This document shows positions 1 to 9,962 of a DNA stretch of 64,000 nt, one piece after another (the first letter of the stretch is position 1; each line of letters opens with the position of its first letter). The position numbers were made by a program, and so were the translations under genes. Under the pieces are notes generated by a model. It saw only the letters and a program-made list of their open reading frames with translations. It was not told the origin of the DNA and ran no database searches. Source of the DNA: Lunularia cruciata (taxonomy: Eukaryota > Streptophyta > Marchantiopsida > Lunulariales > Lunulariaceae); NCBI GenBank assembly GCA_948567375.1, contig OX419758.1, positions 55,309,001-55,373,000 of the forward strand, given 5' to 3'.

Positions 1-257
1 AAGAGTTCTCAACTCTTTCCTCAAAGCAAAACACCTAGGAATAATATCAAGTCAACACACTAGAATCCAAAATAGAGGTGCTCATCTTTTTCACTTCCTC
101 AAAAGTAAGATCCCCTCTATCTTAGCTATGACTAACATTAGCTAATCATGACAAATGTAGAACCATCCTTTATCTCTATATAAATAATATCTTTCAAGTA
201 CTTGTAATACCAAGCTAAATATCACAATACCACACACATGCACAAATGGGTGTTACA
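1..257 (-). repeat. 3' LTR of alpha copy A (partial)
   Basis: On the minus strand the LTR begins TGTAACACCC at base 257 and runs leftward out of the window. It matches the first third of the 692-bp LTR at 6572-7263. It directly follows the polypurine tract of the element, as a 3' LTR should. Confidence 0.92.
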
Positions 258-276
258 TTTACCCCAGGATTAAGTT
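258..276 (-). other. Polypurine tract of alpha copy A
   Basis: Read on the minus strand, the purine-rich stretch CTTAATCCTGGGGTAAA lies directly before the LTR start. Alpha copies C and F have the same arrangement. It is the expected primer site for plus-strand DNA synthesis. Confidence 0.7.
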
Positions 277-305
277 TTTGCTTTGTCCTCAAAGTGAAGG
301 TCTCT

Positions 306-2990
306 CTACCTTCTATGATACAACTTCAACTTATCATGGTTAATCCTATCAAAATGTCTTCCTTTCAACTCCCTGAGATCATAGGTGTAATTGCCCCACA
401 CCTTCTCCACTATGAAAGGTCCAAAGTACTTAGGCAAAAAATTCTTTTGCAATCTCTTGAATCGAATAGAATCAAACAACATTACCCAATCACCTTCTTT
501 GGAAGGCTCCACCTTCTTCTTGCCTTACCATTGTCATAGCTCTCCTTTTGTTTCCTTTGGGCTTGCTCCTCTTGAACCACAGCAACTGCTCTTGCCTCTT
601 CCAACTCCATGAGTTGTTCTTTCCTTGACTTCTTTGCATCACCTCCTTGCATCACCTTCTTCAATCTCCTATGAATGCTTTGGAAGGTAGGAAGATCAAA
701 GTGAATAAGTAAGGTAGACTGAATACCATATACCAATTGAAATGGAGAATACATGGTGGAAGTCTTCATGGTTGTCCTATACTCCCATAAAACTACATGA
801 ATCCTCTTGTCCTAATGATGTTTAGCTCTCTCTATTTCTGTATCTTTGGCCAACATCATGCACAAGGTTTGATTGGTTCTCTCTGCCAAGCCATTGGAAT
901 TTGGCTTATAAGATGTAGTTTCTCCATGTGTGATAGAGAAATGTTGTAGCATGGCTGTAGTAATGCTTCCTGTAAACTCTCCTCCTCTACTAGAAACCAA
1001 CTCCAAAGGGCATCCAAACCTTGTGATAATGTGTTCATAAAGAAATCTACATTCTTGTCCCTCAATGGTCTAGCCTCAACCCACTTGGTAAGATAATTAG
1101 TAACTACCACAATATACCAATATTTCCTTGGGGTTCTATTGAGAGGACCTACATAATCAATTCCCCACTTCTCAAAAGGTCCTAGCAATGGAATTGATCT
1201 AAGTGGTGGAGTGGATGTGGAATTTCTAGCAAAAGCTTGACAAACATGACAAGTTTTGCAATAATCAAGACACTCCTTGAAAATCCCTCTCCAATGGTAA
1301 CCTGCATCTAGAATCTTGAAAGCAGTCAACTTTCTTGCAAAGTGTCCTCCACACACTAAACCTTCATGAAATTCCTTTGTAAGTGGGATAGACTCTTCCT
1401 TATCCATTGCTCTTTGAAGTAGACCATCTGCTCCTTGGTGAAAAAGAATATACTCCACCATTTTGTAAGGTCTAGATCTTGCTGCAAGTGCCTTCCTCTC
1501 CCTAGCATGCATCCCTTTTGGATAGTTACCTCTTGTCACAAAATCCACAATCTCCTTGTACTCCATTGGAACCTCTTGAGTGACTGAGATTGTTATGAGC
1601 CCCTCATCCACAAAGGAATCATCCATTGGCTCATTTCCATCATGATCATAGGCTCTAGATAACAAATCAGCATTTGCATATTTCTTTCCCGGCCTATCCT
1701 CAATGGTGTTATCATACTCAAACAAGAGTATCATTCACCTTGCTAGTCTCCTTTCCACAGTAGGCTTGTTGAAGATCTACTTCAAAGCCTTGTGATCTGT
1801 GACAATGGTAGTTCTCCCTCCAATCAAGTAGTATCTACATTTCTTGAGACCAAAGATCACTACCAACCCTTCTTCCTCCATGACGGAGTAGTTCTTTTCT
1901 ATTGAAACCATCTGCCTACAAGCATAAGCTACTAGATGATCATGCCCATCTTGGTCTAATTGACTAAGAGTGCATCCTATAGCTACATAAGAAGCATAAG
2001 TGTATAGGATGAAAGGCTTATTCCAATCAGGTTTAGCAAGAATTGGAGCTACAACAAGGGATTGCTTGAGCTACTCAAAAGCTTTGAGAGCCTTCTTGTC
2101 CTCCAAAATTACCATGTAATCTACACCCTTCTTCATGAAGATGGTCAATTCATAAGCCTTGTTGGAAAATGAGAAGATGAACCTCCTATTGAACCCAACC
2201 ATCCCCAAGAATTGGCATAACTTTGTCAAGCTTGAAGGGAATGGAAGGTTTGAGATTTTCCTCACCTTCTCAAGATCAACTGCTATTCCATCCTTGGAGA
2301 TGATGTGCCCCAAAAGTAGACCTTCTTCACATCCAAATATGCACTTCTCTGGGTTCAGTGATGCATTTGCCTCATCTTAGCGTTGCAAGACCTTGATTAG
2401 GTGCTCAAAGTGCTCCTCCTTGCTCCCATAGACACAAAAGTCATCAATGAAGTCTCTAACAAATCTCCCAATGAAAGTTTCAAATACCTTGTTCATGAAC
2501 CATTGGAATGTGGCTAGAGCATTACAAAGCCCAAAAGGCATGACCTTGAAAGCACAAGTCCCTCAAGGTGTGGTAAATGTGCTAAGTTGTTGATGCTCTG
2601 GTGCAATCTTGATTTGGTTATATCCATTATAATCATCTCTAAAACTATACCTCTCATGACCTACAACCTCCTCCAAGATCTCATCAATGAATGGCAATGG
2701 GTAGTAGTCCTTCTTGGTAACAGCATTGAGCTTCTTGGAGTCCACACATGATTGAAGCTTGCCATTCTTTTTCTTCACAATGACAATTGGAGACACCCAT
2801 TCTGAATTCTCCACCTCAAAGATAAATCCAGCCTCCTTGAGCTTATCAATCTCCTCCTTCACAACCAAAGATATTGGTGGGCTAATGCAATGTTGTTTTT
2901 GGCAGATTGGTCTTGCACGTGACTCCACCTCTATCTTGTGCTCCTCCAATGTGACTTCCTTCAAATCCTTGTAACTAAAAGCAAGCACAT
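306..2990 (-). pseudogene. Alpha A pol: reverse transcriptase, RNase H, integrase (decayed)
   Basis: RT starts near 2988 (AFSYKDLKEVTLEEHKIEVE) and continues through the VSPIVIVKKKNG and DYYPLPFIDEILEE blocks. The thumb and connection follow at 2313-2071. RNase H lies in roughly 2070-1740. Integrase occupies 1734-1010 with the HHCC zinc motif (GGHFARK ... YCKTCHVCQ) and the first catalytic Asp in WGIDYVGPL. A deletion near 1020 removes the DEVGRFLYE...FGCPLELV block and shifts the frame. The DRGGEF and NGLAERTNQ blocks resume in another frame at 1006-812. The C-terminus (YFGPFIVEKVWGNYTYDL) is a GPF-type module ending at 306, with no chromodomain after it. Confidence 0.9.
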
Positions 2991-3598
2991 GGATGAACTT
3001 GCAAAAATGGGTCTTTCAAAACCTCTGGCTTAGGTGCAAAATCCATATCACAAAAGGGATATATATTTATATCCAATTCAGATTCATCCTCCTCCATGGA
3101 AGTCTCCTCTTCCATGCTTGTGTCCATACTTGAAGCTCCCTCTCCAAAATCTAATTCCCAATAATCAAAAGATGGTGTATCTGAATCTGAAGTGTTGGTG
3201 GTGTTAGTCATAGGAACTATGACTCTATCGTTTGATGGCCCAATCCTCAAGGACCCTTTGTGCCATTGATCAGTTGTGCATGCTGCTCTCAACCATGGCC
3301 TCCCAAGAAGTAAGTCATAGCTTGAATCCTTCAAGACTTGGAAAGTCATGAGATTTTGAACTCCCATAACTGAAACTACCACTTTATCCATCACCCCTAC
3401 TAGTCAAACTTGTTGCTTGTTTGCCATGCTCACCACAAATGTTGAAGGTCTTGAGGGTATCATACCCAAATTCTTCATTAACCTTTCTGACATGGCATTT
3501 ACTACTGATCCTCCATCAACCAATGCATCCTTGATGTTGTGACCATTAACTCTCACATCAATCTTGGAAGCATATTCTCAAGCCTCTCATGGTACTGG
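2991..3598 (-). pseudogene. Alpha A protease region (decayed)
   Basis: This is the aspartic protease segment. The active-site block reads as ALVDGGSVVNAM near 3500-3530, so the usual D-[ST]-G is replaced by D-G-G-S, as in the other alpha copies. Downstream lies MTFQVLKDSSYDLLLGRPWL, the conserved C-terminal LLGRPWL block of gypsy proteases. An in-frame TGA sits after KQQV near 3400; copies B, C and F have it too, while D has CGA. The CAA codon in MTFQVL is intact here, whereas B, C and D have TAA. Confidence 0.8.
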
Positions 3599-5012
3599 CT
3601 TGGCATCCACCACCCCCATTGATATAGGGGCTTTTGCCTTCTTCTTCCTCTTGCTCCTTGTAGAACTCAAACCACCTCTAAGCTCATTTCTCAAGGTAGG
3701 GTTCAAAGCAATCAATTGGCCCACTGTGATGTTGGCCTTGTGACTACCAACATCCTCCAACACATTGTAATTCCATTGTTGCTTTGAGATCAAGAAGTCC
3801 TCCATCCTCAAATTCTTCCTTGGAGTCTTTGTTGTTGATGGTGTTGAGGTGCGAGTGCTCCTAGTAGACATAGGAGTATCCTTGCTTTGAGTAAATCCTT
3901 GAGAAGAGTGAACATCCTTTGCAAAATGAGCTCTCTTCTTCTCTTGTGCCAAAAGCTCCAAATTAAGACCCTTGGAGTTTGAGCACTCTCCCTTCTCATG
4001 CTTGCTCTCAACCACATCTATGGATGCTATCCCCTTACCTTTGTTTGCATAAGGAGCTACTTGGGTTTCACTACCTCTATTGGCTCCCGCATAACCCCTT
4101 CCTCCATGGTAAGTGGAATTTGGGCAATTCCTTTGGATATGGCCTCTTCCTCTACAACCAAAAAAATTTCAATCATTGAAATTATAGGCTAGTTGGCCTC
4201 CTCTCTATATGGATAGTTTCCATAACTCCTAGGCTCTCTCCCCGCATTTTGATCCATCTATCTCTTCCCCCAAAGTTGCACCACATTGATCTTGAGATCC
4301 GCAAGTTGTTTTGTGATGGTTTGAAGTGGATCTTTTGGTGGAGATGCAAGAACTGGAGCAACTTATTCTTGTGGTGCAACCCTTGTCACCAAAGTATTAG
4401 AAGTTCCACCATACTTGTAGCCTTGAGGAGGATGCACAACCTCCTTCACCACCAAATCACTCTCATCCCCTTCCAAACTCTCCTCCATACGAATTGCGAT
4501 CTTGATAGCTTCAACCTTGGAAGAAGGTTTCTCATATCTCACCTTGCTTCTTATTTGTGGTCTCAATCCTCCCACAAAATTCTTGGTAAGCATGGACCCT
4601 ATGCCAATCATAGTAGTCTCCACATCATCTCCACCCTTCCTCAACACTATGCGAAATCTAGACTCTAACTTTTCCACTCTTTCCACATAGACTCTCACTT
4701 TCTCTCCATCTCCTTGCTTGAGAAATGTAACCTCATTCATCAATCTCTTGTAACTCTCATCAGGAAGAAAGTTCTCAATGAGTGTTGAAGTCAAAGTCTC
4801 CCAAGACTCCTCTTCCCCATCTATCCTCTCTCTCTCTTTTGGTATTCTGACTCATACCATGTAAGTGCTGCATCCTCAAAGAAATTTGGTAATAATGAGG
4901 CCCACTCATTCTTCCTCCTCTCATTGTTTCCTATGCAAGCTCTCTTGAAGTCTCTTGCAAAGGCCTCCACATCTTCTCCATCCTTGCCAAAGAAAACCGG
5001 AAGTTTCCCCAT
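3587..5012 (-). pseudogene. Alpha A gag (decayed)
   Basis: The start at 5012 (MGKLPVFFGKDGEDVEAFAR) is conserved in all alpha copies. The Retrotrans_gag-like part covers 5012-4821 and 4794-4363, separated by a frameshift, and includes WASLLPNFFEDAALTWYESE and LPDESYKRLMNEVTFLKQGD. The CCHC knuckle near 4155-4175 has lost its first Cys (F-F-G-C instead of C-F-G-C). A Lys- and Ser-rich tail follows at 4015-3587 and leads into the protease. Gag forms the particle and its zinc knuckle binds RNA in the family. Confidence 0.87.
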
Positions 5013-5238
5013 CTTAACCTCTCACTATCTTTCTTTCTCTCAAATTTTTTTTCTTTTCTCTCACTCCATAACTAATAGAGTATGTACATGGCTAACACCA
5101 TTTGAGATTAATCCACCCTAAGAAACACAAAAGGCTCAGGTTGCTCCAAGATTTCTATAGCAACATCAAATCCTAGAGTCCATATTAATTGAACCCTCAT
5201 GGATAGTTTATCCATAAATTCAAAGATTATCTCTGTCA

Positions 5239-5713
5239 TTAATCTTGAGAACTAGCTGATGAAGGTGGTAGTATTTTTGTAGCTGAACTAAGACTCTCTC
5301 CAAGATCCTTCACCAAAGTCTCTAAAAGTGATTTTACTCCACTACACTCATGTCCTTTTGGAAGTCCTTCAACTCCACAAACCTCACACAACTCCTTGGT
5401 CTTAGATCTTCTCCCTCCCAATCTTGGTGAGGAAGGTCCAACATGCAAACCCAAGTCAAGTAAGCCTCTCCTTTCCCTCAATCTCTTGCTCTCAAAAGGT
5501 CAATGGACATGAACTTACCTTATGTCCCTTCTCTCCACATAGAAAGCACTTAGACTCACTCTTTCCTCCAAGTGGTGTAGGTTTTTGGATCCTCTCAACA
5601 CTCTCTTCATATTCTATTGTAAACTCTATTTTTCTCAAATCCACCCCTACAATCACCTCAAACCCTTGGGGAACCTTGCATAGTCTCAATTTCCACTCTT
5701 GGTGACCATCCAT
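5239..5713 (-). pseudogene. Alpha A ORF1, small zinc-knuckle protein upstream of gag (broken)
   Basis: The reading begins MDGHQEWKLRLCKVPQGFEV at 5713 and contains one CCHC knuckle, CFLCGEKGHKVSSC (C-x2-C-x4-H-x4-C). A TGA after PLTF breaks the frame, and the rest continues at 5481-5239 (RRGLLDLGLHVGPSSPRLGG). The same ORF is open in copy C. It is separate from gag and from the gag knuckle, and its function is unknown. An accessory nucleic-acid-binding protein is the simplest guess. Confidence 0.75.
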
Positions 5714-6548
5714 GTTCCCAAGATGAATCTAAACACTCAAATATGCTTTTTGTTGCTCTCAAACTCCTCATGCATGAGATCTCCACTCTGTAGAATTGAC
5801 CCTTCCTCACAATTTCACTCAGACCTCTCAACTTGTATGTAACACTCCTCTGAAATTTTGCACACATAATCAAAACTTCAAGGTGTCCCTCCCTGAAAAA
5901 TTTCAGATCTTTTCATGGAGCCATTTGGCCTAGACACCTTTCTATCCAGCACACATATTTCAGATTTGGTCTGAAAACCACCCCCTTCACTTCAAAACTC
6001 ATAACCCCTTGCTCAAGAATGATCTCTCTCTACTTTTTAAGTCAGCAGGTAGGATATAACGTACTGAATTTCCTTGAAAAGTTTCACAACAATCCAGTAG
6101 AAATTAAAGAAATGGAAGACTCTATACAATTTTCCAGAGAGCATGCAACTACGGGAGCAGTTTACCCTATCAACTTTCAAAAATTCTAGCACAATGCGCA
6201 TAATAGCTCTCACAATAACTCCAAGTGTGCTAACTGTAAGTTAACCCAAGCTATGATGTGTAGAGATTTCAAGTTCAGATCTCAAACTTGAAATTTTGCC
6301 CAAAATCACCTTAATCCCCAAAATCTGCAATCCACCTCACACAATCTCTCCAAATCCTCTCATGTGTACAAGATGTACAAAATCACCTCAAAGACATCAT
6401 AATGAACTACAAGGTATAAAAATAGATCTTGGTTCTCTACCATAAGTTCAGCCCTCTCCTCTCTTAATGTTCTTTCCAAGTGAGCTCTCATAGCGTCCTT
6501 CTGCCTAATGTAAAATTGAACACAGAATATTATCTTACCTTCTAGAGA
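5714..6548 (-). other. Leader region of alpha copy A
   Basis: This transcribed leader lies between the primer-binding site and ORF1. It is conserved at nucleotide level in all alpha copies (compare 16090-16930 and 22628-23463). Only short broken reading frames are present and I see no domain. It may hold packaging or translation signals, but nothing in the sequence proves that. Confidence 0.6.
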
Positions 6549-6567
6549 GGTCTCGGCAACGGAACCA
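6549..6567 (-). other. Primer-binding site, alpha copy A
   Basis: The minus-strand sequence TGGTTCCGTTGCCGAGACC starts 4 bases after the LTR end. The TGG start fits pairing with a tRNA CCA end. It resembles the TGGCGCCGTTGCCGGGG site of plant elements primed by tRNA-Asp, but differs at several bases, so the tRNA is not settled. Confidence 0.75.
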
Positions 6568-6571
6568 AAAA

Positions 6572-7263
6572 TGTGAACCGGCCTGTCCCTTACTCAGGAT
6601 GAACCTCTGATGGCTATTATGGTAGTGCACCATGGACTAAGGAGGCAAGGAACCCCAACTCCATCATACTCCTCCGAGGCTAACACTCCAAGACTCAAGA
6701 CATTGCTCACTAGAGAACTCAATGAGAGAGAGATAGTTGCAAATGAAAGGATGATGAGTACCACCTCATCCCTTGTTTATATACTTATGAAATAGTTACA
6801 CACCAAAGTTACTAATTATTGGAGTAACTCAAGTTACTAGGCTAGAAGTCAAGTAAAGTCAAAAAGTAGAAAGGAATATCCATTCACATGGGCATATTCC
6901 CCTAAGCATGTGGTCTTATCTTGACCCAACCACTAAGTCAAGGATTCCTTCACATGGGCTATCCTTGGACTAAAGAAGAATCTAAAACAAAAAGGCTTGC
7001 GGGCCCAAGAGTTCTCAACTCTTTCCTCAAAGCAAAACACCAAAGAATAATACCAAGTCAACACACTAAAATCCAAAATAGTGGTGCTCATCTTTTCTAC
7101 TTCCTCTAAAGTAAGGTTCCCTCTATCTTAGCTATGACTAACTTTAGCTAAACATGACTAATATAGAACCATCCTTTATCTCTATATAAATAATATCTCT
7201 TAAGTACTTGTAATACCAAGCTAAATATCACAATATCACACACATGCACAAATGGGTGCTACA
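6572..7263 (-). repeat. 5' LTR of alpha copy A (692 bp)
   Basis: Minus-strand ends are TGTAGCACCC and ACCGGTTCACA. The length of 692 bp equals copies B and C. It is followed inward by a 4-base spacer and the primer-binding site. The outer end at 7263 abuts integrase-coding DNA of another element. Confidence 0.93.
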
Positions 7264-7603
7264 AGTCCAACAAAGTCTATCCTCTACTTCTCAAATGGTG
7301 CTAATGGCAAGATGGGGCATAGCGGCCATTGTATTGATGGAGTAGTTCTTCCAATCGTCTAACATACATTGCACCTCTTGATGTAGTCATGTACATCCTT
7401 GTTCATTGTTGGCCACCAATATCTTCTTCATAGTGTTCTTCAATGCAAAGTGCCCTCTTGTAGCTTCCAAGTGAAGTGCTTGTATTACTCCTCCAACTTT
7501 TGAGGCTTCAAGATAGCACCAAAGGACTTCAGCTAACTCCAACTTGAACAATAAATTCTCCTTGATCTAATATGGTCCCATCTTGTGCAAGAATGTTGCA
7601 CGT
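7264..7603 (-). pseudogene. Epsilon gypsy integrase fragment (left part)
   Basis: The minus strand reads as the integrase zinc-binding domain with frameshifts: RGHFALKNTM, then YWWPTMNKDVHDYIKRCNVC in the next frame. After it comes LAPFEK*RIDFVGL, where the D of RIDFVG is the first catalytic residue. Alpha A cuts the gene just after it at 7263. The upstream part continues at 9963 once delta-1 is removed. Confidence 0.8.
7600..7603. repeat. Target site duplication ACGT, left of delta-1
   Basis: ACGT precedes the TGTCG start of delta-1 and is repeated at 9963-9966 directly after its CGACA end. It marks delta-1 as an insertion. Confidence 0.7.
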
Positions 7604-7889
7604 TGTCGTAGGGAAAATAGCCCACGTGTACCCTTGAGGCTTTTGGTATGATAAATTTTCTTTTCTCTTTTATTTGTTGTAAGGAACAGGGATTTATGAT
7701 AATATGTCTCGGGTGTGGTTTTGCTACCTTGTTTCGGGAGAAAGTGAGGAGACAGAGAAGGGCTGAGGGTTTTCAGAAAATGCCAAAAGATTTCGAGAGG
7801 GAAGTTTGCAGAGGATTTCAAGAGAAGTGGCAGAAATTTTCGTGAGAAGAAAGGAGTAGGGTTTTCGGAAAGTGAAAAAGGTTGGACAG

Positions 7890-8170
7890 AAAAATTTCGA
7901 GTTGGACAGGAGGGGGTTTGGCAGGAGGAGAAATTATGGAGAAGCTGGAGGGTTTGGACGGAGGAAGACACACAAGACAGAAAATTTTCGAGTTGAGCAA
8001 GAGGGGGTTTGGCAGGAGGAGAAATTCTCGAGAAGCTGGAGGGTTTGGACGGAGGAAGACACACAGGACAGAAAATTTTCGAGTTGGACAGGAGGGGGTT
8101 TGGCAGGAGGAAAAATTCTCGAGAAGCTGGAGGGTTTGGACAGAGGAACACACACAGGAGAGAAATTTTG
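7890..8170 (+). repeat. About 91-bp tandem repeat, three copies, in delta-1
   Basis: The unit beginning TTCGAGTTGGACAGGAGGGG recurs near 7897, 7987 and 8078. Each contains GGGTTTGGCAGGAGGA, GAAGCTGGAGGGTTTGGAC and GGAAGACACACA. Divergence between units is low. Confidence 0.85.
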
Positions 8171-8480
8171 GAGTTGGAATGTAAGGGGCTTGAAAGTGCA
8201 GGACCAGAGGAAGGAAATTTTCGCAGGTCTGTTAGGGCTTGAGATTTCAAGGCAGAAGGTGTTTTTTGGAAGGAAATTTCGCAGGACTGTGATGGGTTTT
8301 GGTGAGGTTCATGAAGGAAATTTTTGCAGGAATGTAAGGGGCTTGAAAGTGCAGGACCAGGTGAAGGAAATTTTGGCAGGTCTGTTAGGACTGGAGATTT
8401 TAGGGCAGAAGGTGTTCATGAAGGAAATTTTCGCAGGACTGTGAAGGGGTTTGTGAGGACTGTGAAGGGGTTTTGTGAAG

Positions 8481-8645
8481 GCTGCAGGAAGATAATTTTT
8501 GCAGGAATGTGAAGGGGTTTGGTGAGGCTGCAGGAAGATAATTTTTGCAGGAATGTGAAGGGGTTTGGTGAGGCTGCAGGAAGACAAATTTTGCAGCAAT
8601 GTGAAGTGGTTTGGTGAGGCTGCAAGAAGACAATTTTTGCAGAAG
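8481..8645 (+). repeat. 46-bp tandem repeat, about 3.5 copies, in delta-1
   Basis: GCTGCAGGAAGA recurs at 8481, 8527, 8573 and 8619, giving a constant 46-bp step. The unit contains AATTTTTGCAGGAATGTGAA and GGGGTTTGGTGAG. It is a minisatellite inside the LTR-like unit. Confidence 0.88.
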
Positions 8646-9962
8646 TGAAGGGTTTGGACAGAGGAATAATGAGGGCAGGAATTTTCGAGTTGGACAGGAA
8701 AGGATTTGGCAGGAGAGAAATTCTCAAGGAGTGAAGAGTTGGACAGGAGAGAGAAGTGGCAGGAATTTTTGAGTTGGACAGGAAAGGGTTTGGCAGGAGA
8801 GAAATTCTCAAGAAGTGAAGAGTTGGACAGAAGAACAATCAGGAGAGGAATTTTTGAGTTGGAAGGAATGGAGCATGTGTAGGAGAGAAGTGCTGGGACA
8901 GAAGGAAAATTTTCGCAGGAGGACTGTTAGGGCTTGAGAGTGCAAGGCAAAAAGTTTTTCTTCTCAAGAGAGTGAAGGACTTGCAGGAGAGAGAGGGCTG
9001 GGAGAAAGAAAAATTTTGCAGGTCTGAAGGGGATTTGTTGCATAAGTTGCCGATGGGTAATCTCCCGAAGGTGAGGATAGGAGTGAAGAAGGAAGATATT
9101 ATTTAATCTTTTTGGGAAATGTTGTGAAGAGTGACTGAACAGGCAGTGATAGGAGCTAGTCAGGAAGAAGAGGAGGAGAATTTTGAAGTGGATCAGCTCA
9201 TCTAGAGCAAGGACAAGAAAAGATTTGAAGTTGGTTGGCCTGTCTGAATGGAGTGAATCTGATCTGCAAAACATGTCATAGGAGAATGAAGAGGTTCGGA
9301 GGGTGAGTTGCCTTGTTTGCTATTGGACAGAGCATATGTGAAGTGCCAGGCTGAGTTGATGAGCAGTTGCAACCTTAGGCAGGCATTGTCTTGACTAGAA
9401 CTATTTGACTTATCCAACCTTGTGAACTTTGTTGTTGAAATTCCTGTGAATGATGAGTCTTGGAAGCAGATTTGTGTTATGAATTGTGACTAGAGTTGAG
9501 GAAACTCTATTCTAGGAGCTCTCAGTCCGGTCCATGTGAATAGCATAATTAAATGATCTGGGTGTCCCGGGTTTATGTTTGGTTTGATCACTCAGTTGTC
9601 GTTTCTTTTATTTTATTAAAGGGCCACCTGACCTAGGTCTATGAACTGCCAGATCCCGACCCATAGCTTGAACTTGACGTGAAAATAGAATATGAGACCA
9701 GGCAGAGGTAGAAACCATAACACCAGACTCGTATGACAAGATTAATTTTATGAAAGTCAAGGATAAAACAAAACCTTTAGGGAGAGCCAACCTCAGGGAA
9801 ACTGAAACAACAAGTTCATATAGAGACAAATTCCCGACAATCCAGGAGTAGGGAAGGAATGTCAGTCTACGGGAAAGACCCAAAAGAAGGACAGTAGGGA
9901 AAAACTAAGCACAAGCAGCCAGGTGCTCGGCGCACTCTCAAGACCAAACGTTCCCCACGACA

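Larger units (their letters stand above)
1..7263 (-). mobile_element. alpha copy A, Ty3/gypsy LTR retrotransposon (left end outside window)
   Basis: The minus-strand order is 5' LTR (6572-7263), PBS, leader, zinc-knuckle ORF1, gag, protease, RT, RNase H, integrase, polypurine tract and the first 257 bp of the 3' LTR. The right end abuts gypsy integrase coding DNA, so A was inserted into an older element (epsilon). The far end and its target duplication lie beyond base 1. All ORFs carry stops or frameshifts, so this copy is not autonomous. Confidence 0.93.
7604..9962 (+). mobile_element. Delta-1, solo-LTR-like insertion (2.36 kb)
   Basis: The ends are TGTCGTAGGG and CCACGACA, flanked by a 4-bp duplication ACGT. 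A second copy (delta-2, 35583-38639, opposite strand) shares both ends, including the GGAAAATAGCCCACGTGTAC block and the GCAGCCAGGTGCT block near the other end. I see no PBS, PPT or pol between the ends, so a solo LTR is the best reading. The middle is G/A-rich on the plus strand and built of tandem repeats. Long ORFs here are composition artefacts. Confidence 0.75.

Noticed and set aside
3390-3410. Programmed stop readthrough at TGA in the alpha protease
   Set aside because: The stop falls inside the protease and not at a gag-pol border. Copy D has CGA, and the codon is a CpG deamination site. Kept only as a minor finding.
7567-8250. 227-codon minus-strand open frame
   Set aside because: It spans the boundary of delta-1 and the 91-bp repeats and consists of repeated PSCPTRKFS-like blocks. 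It is a repeat artefact.
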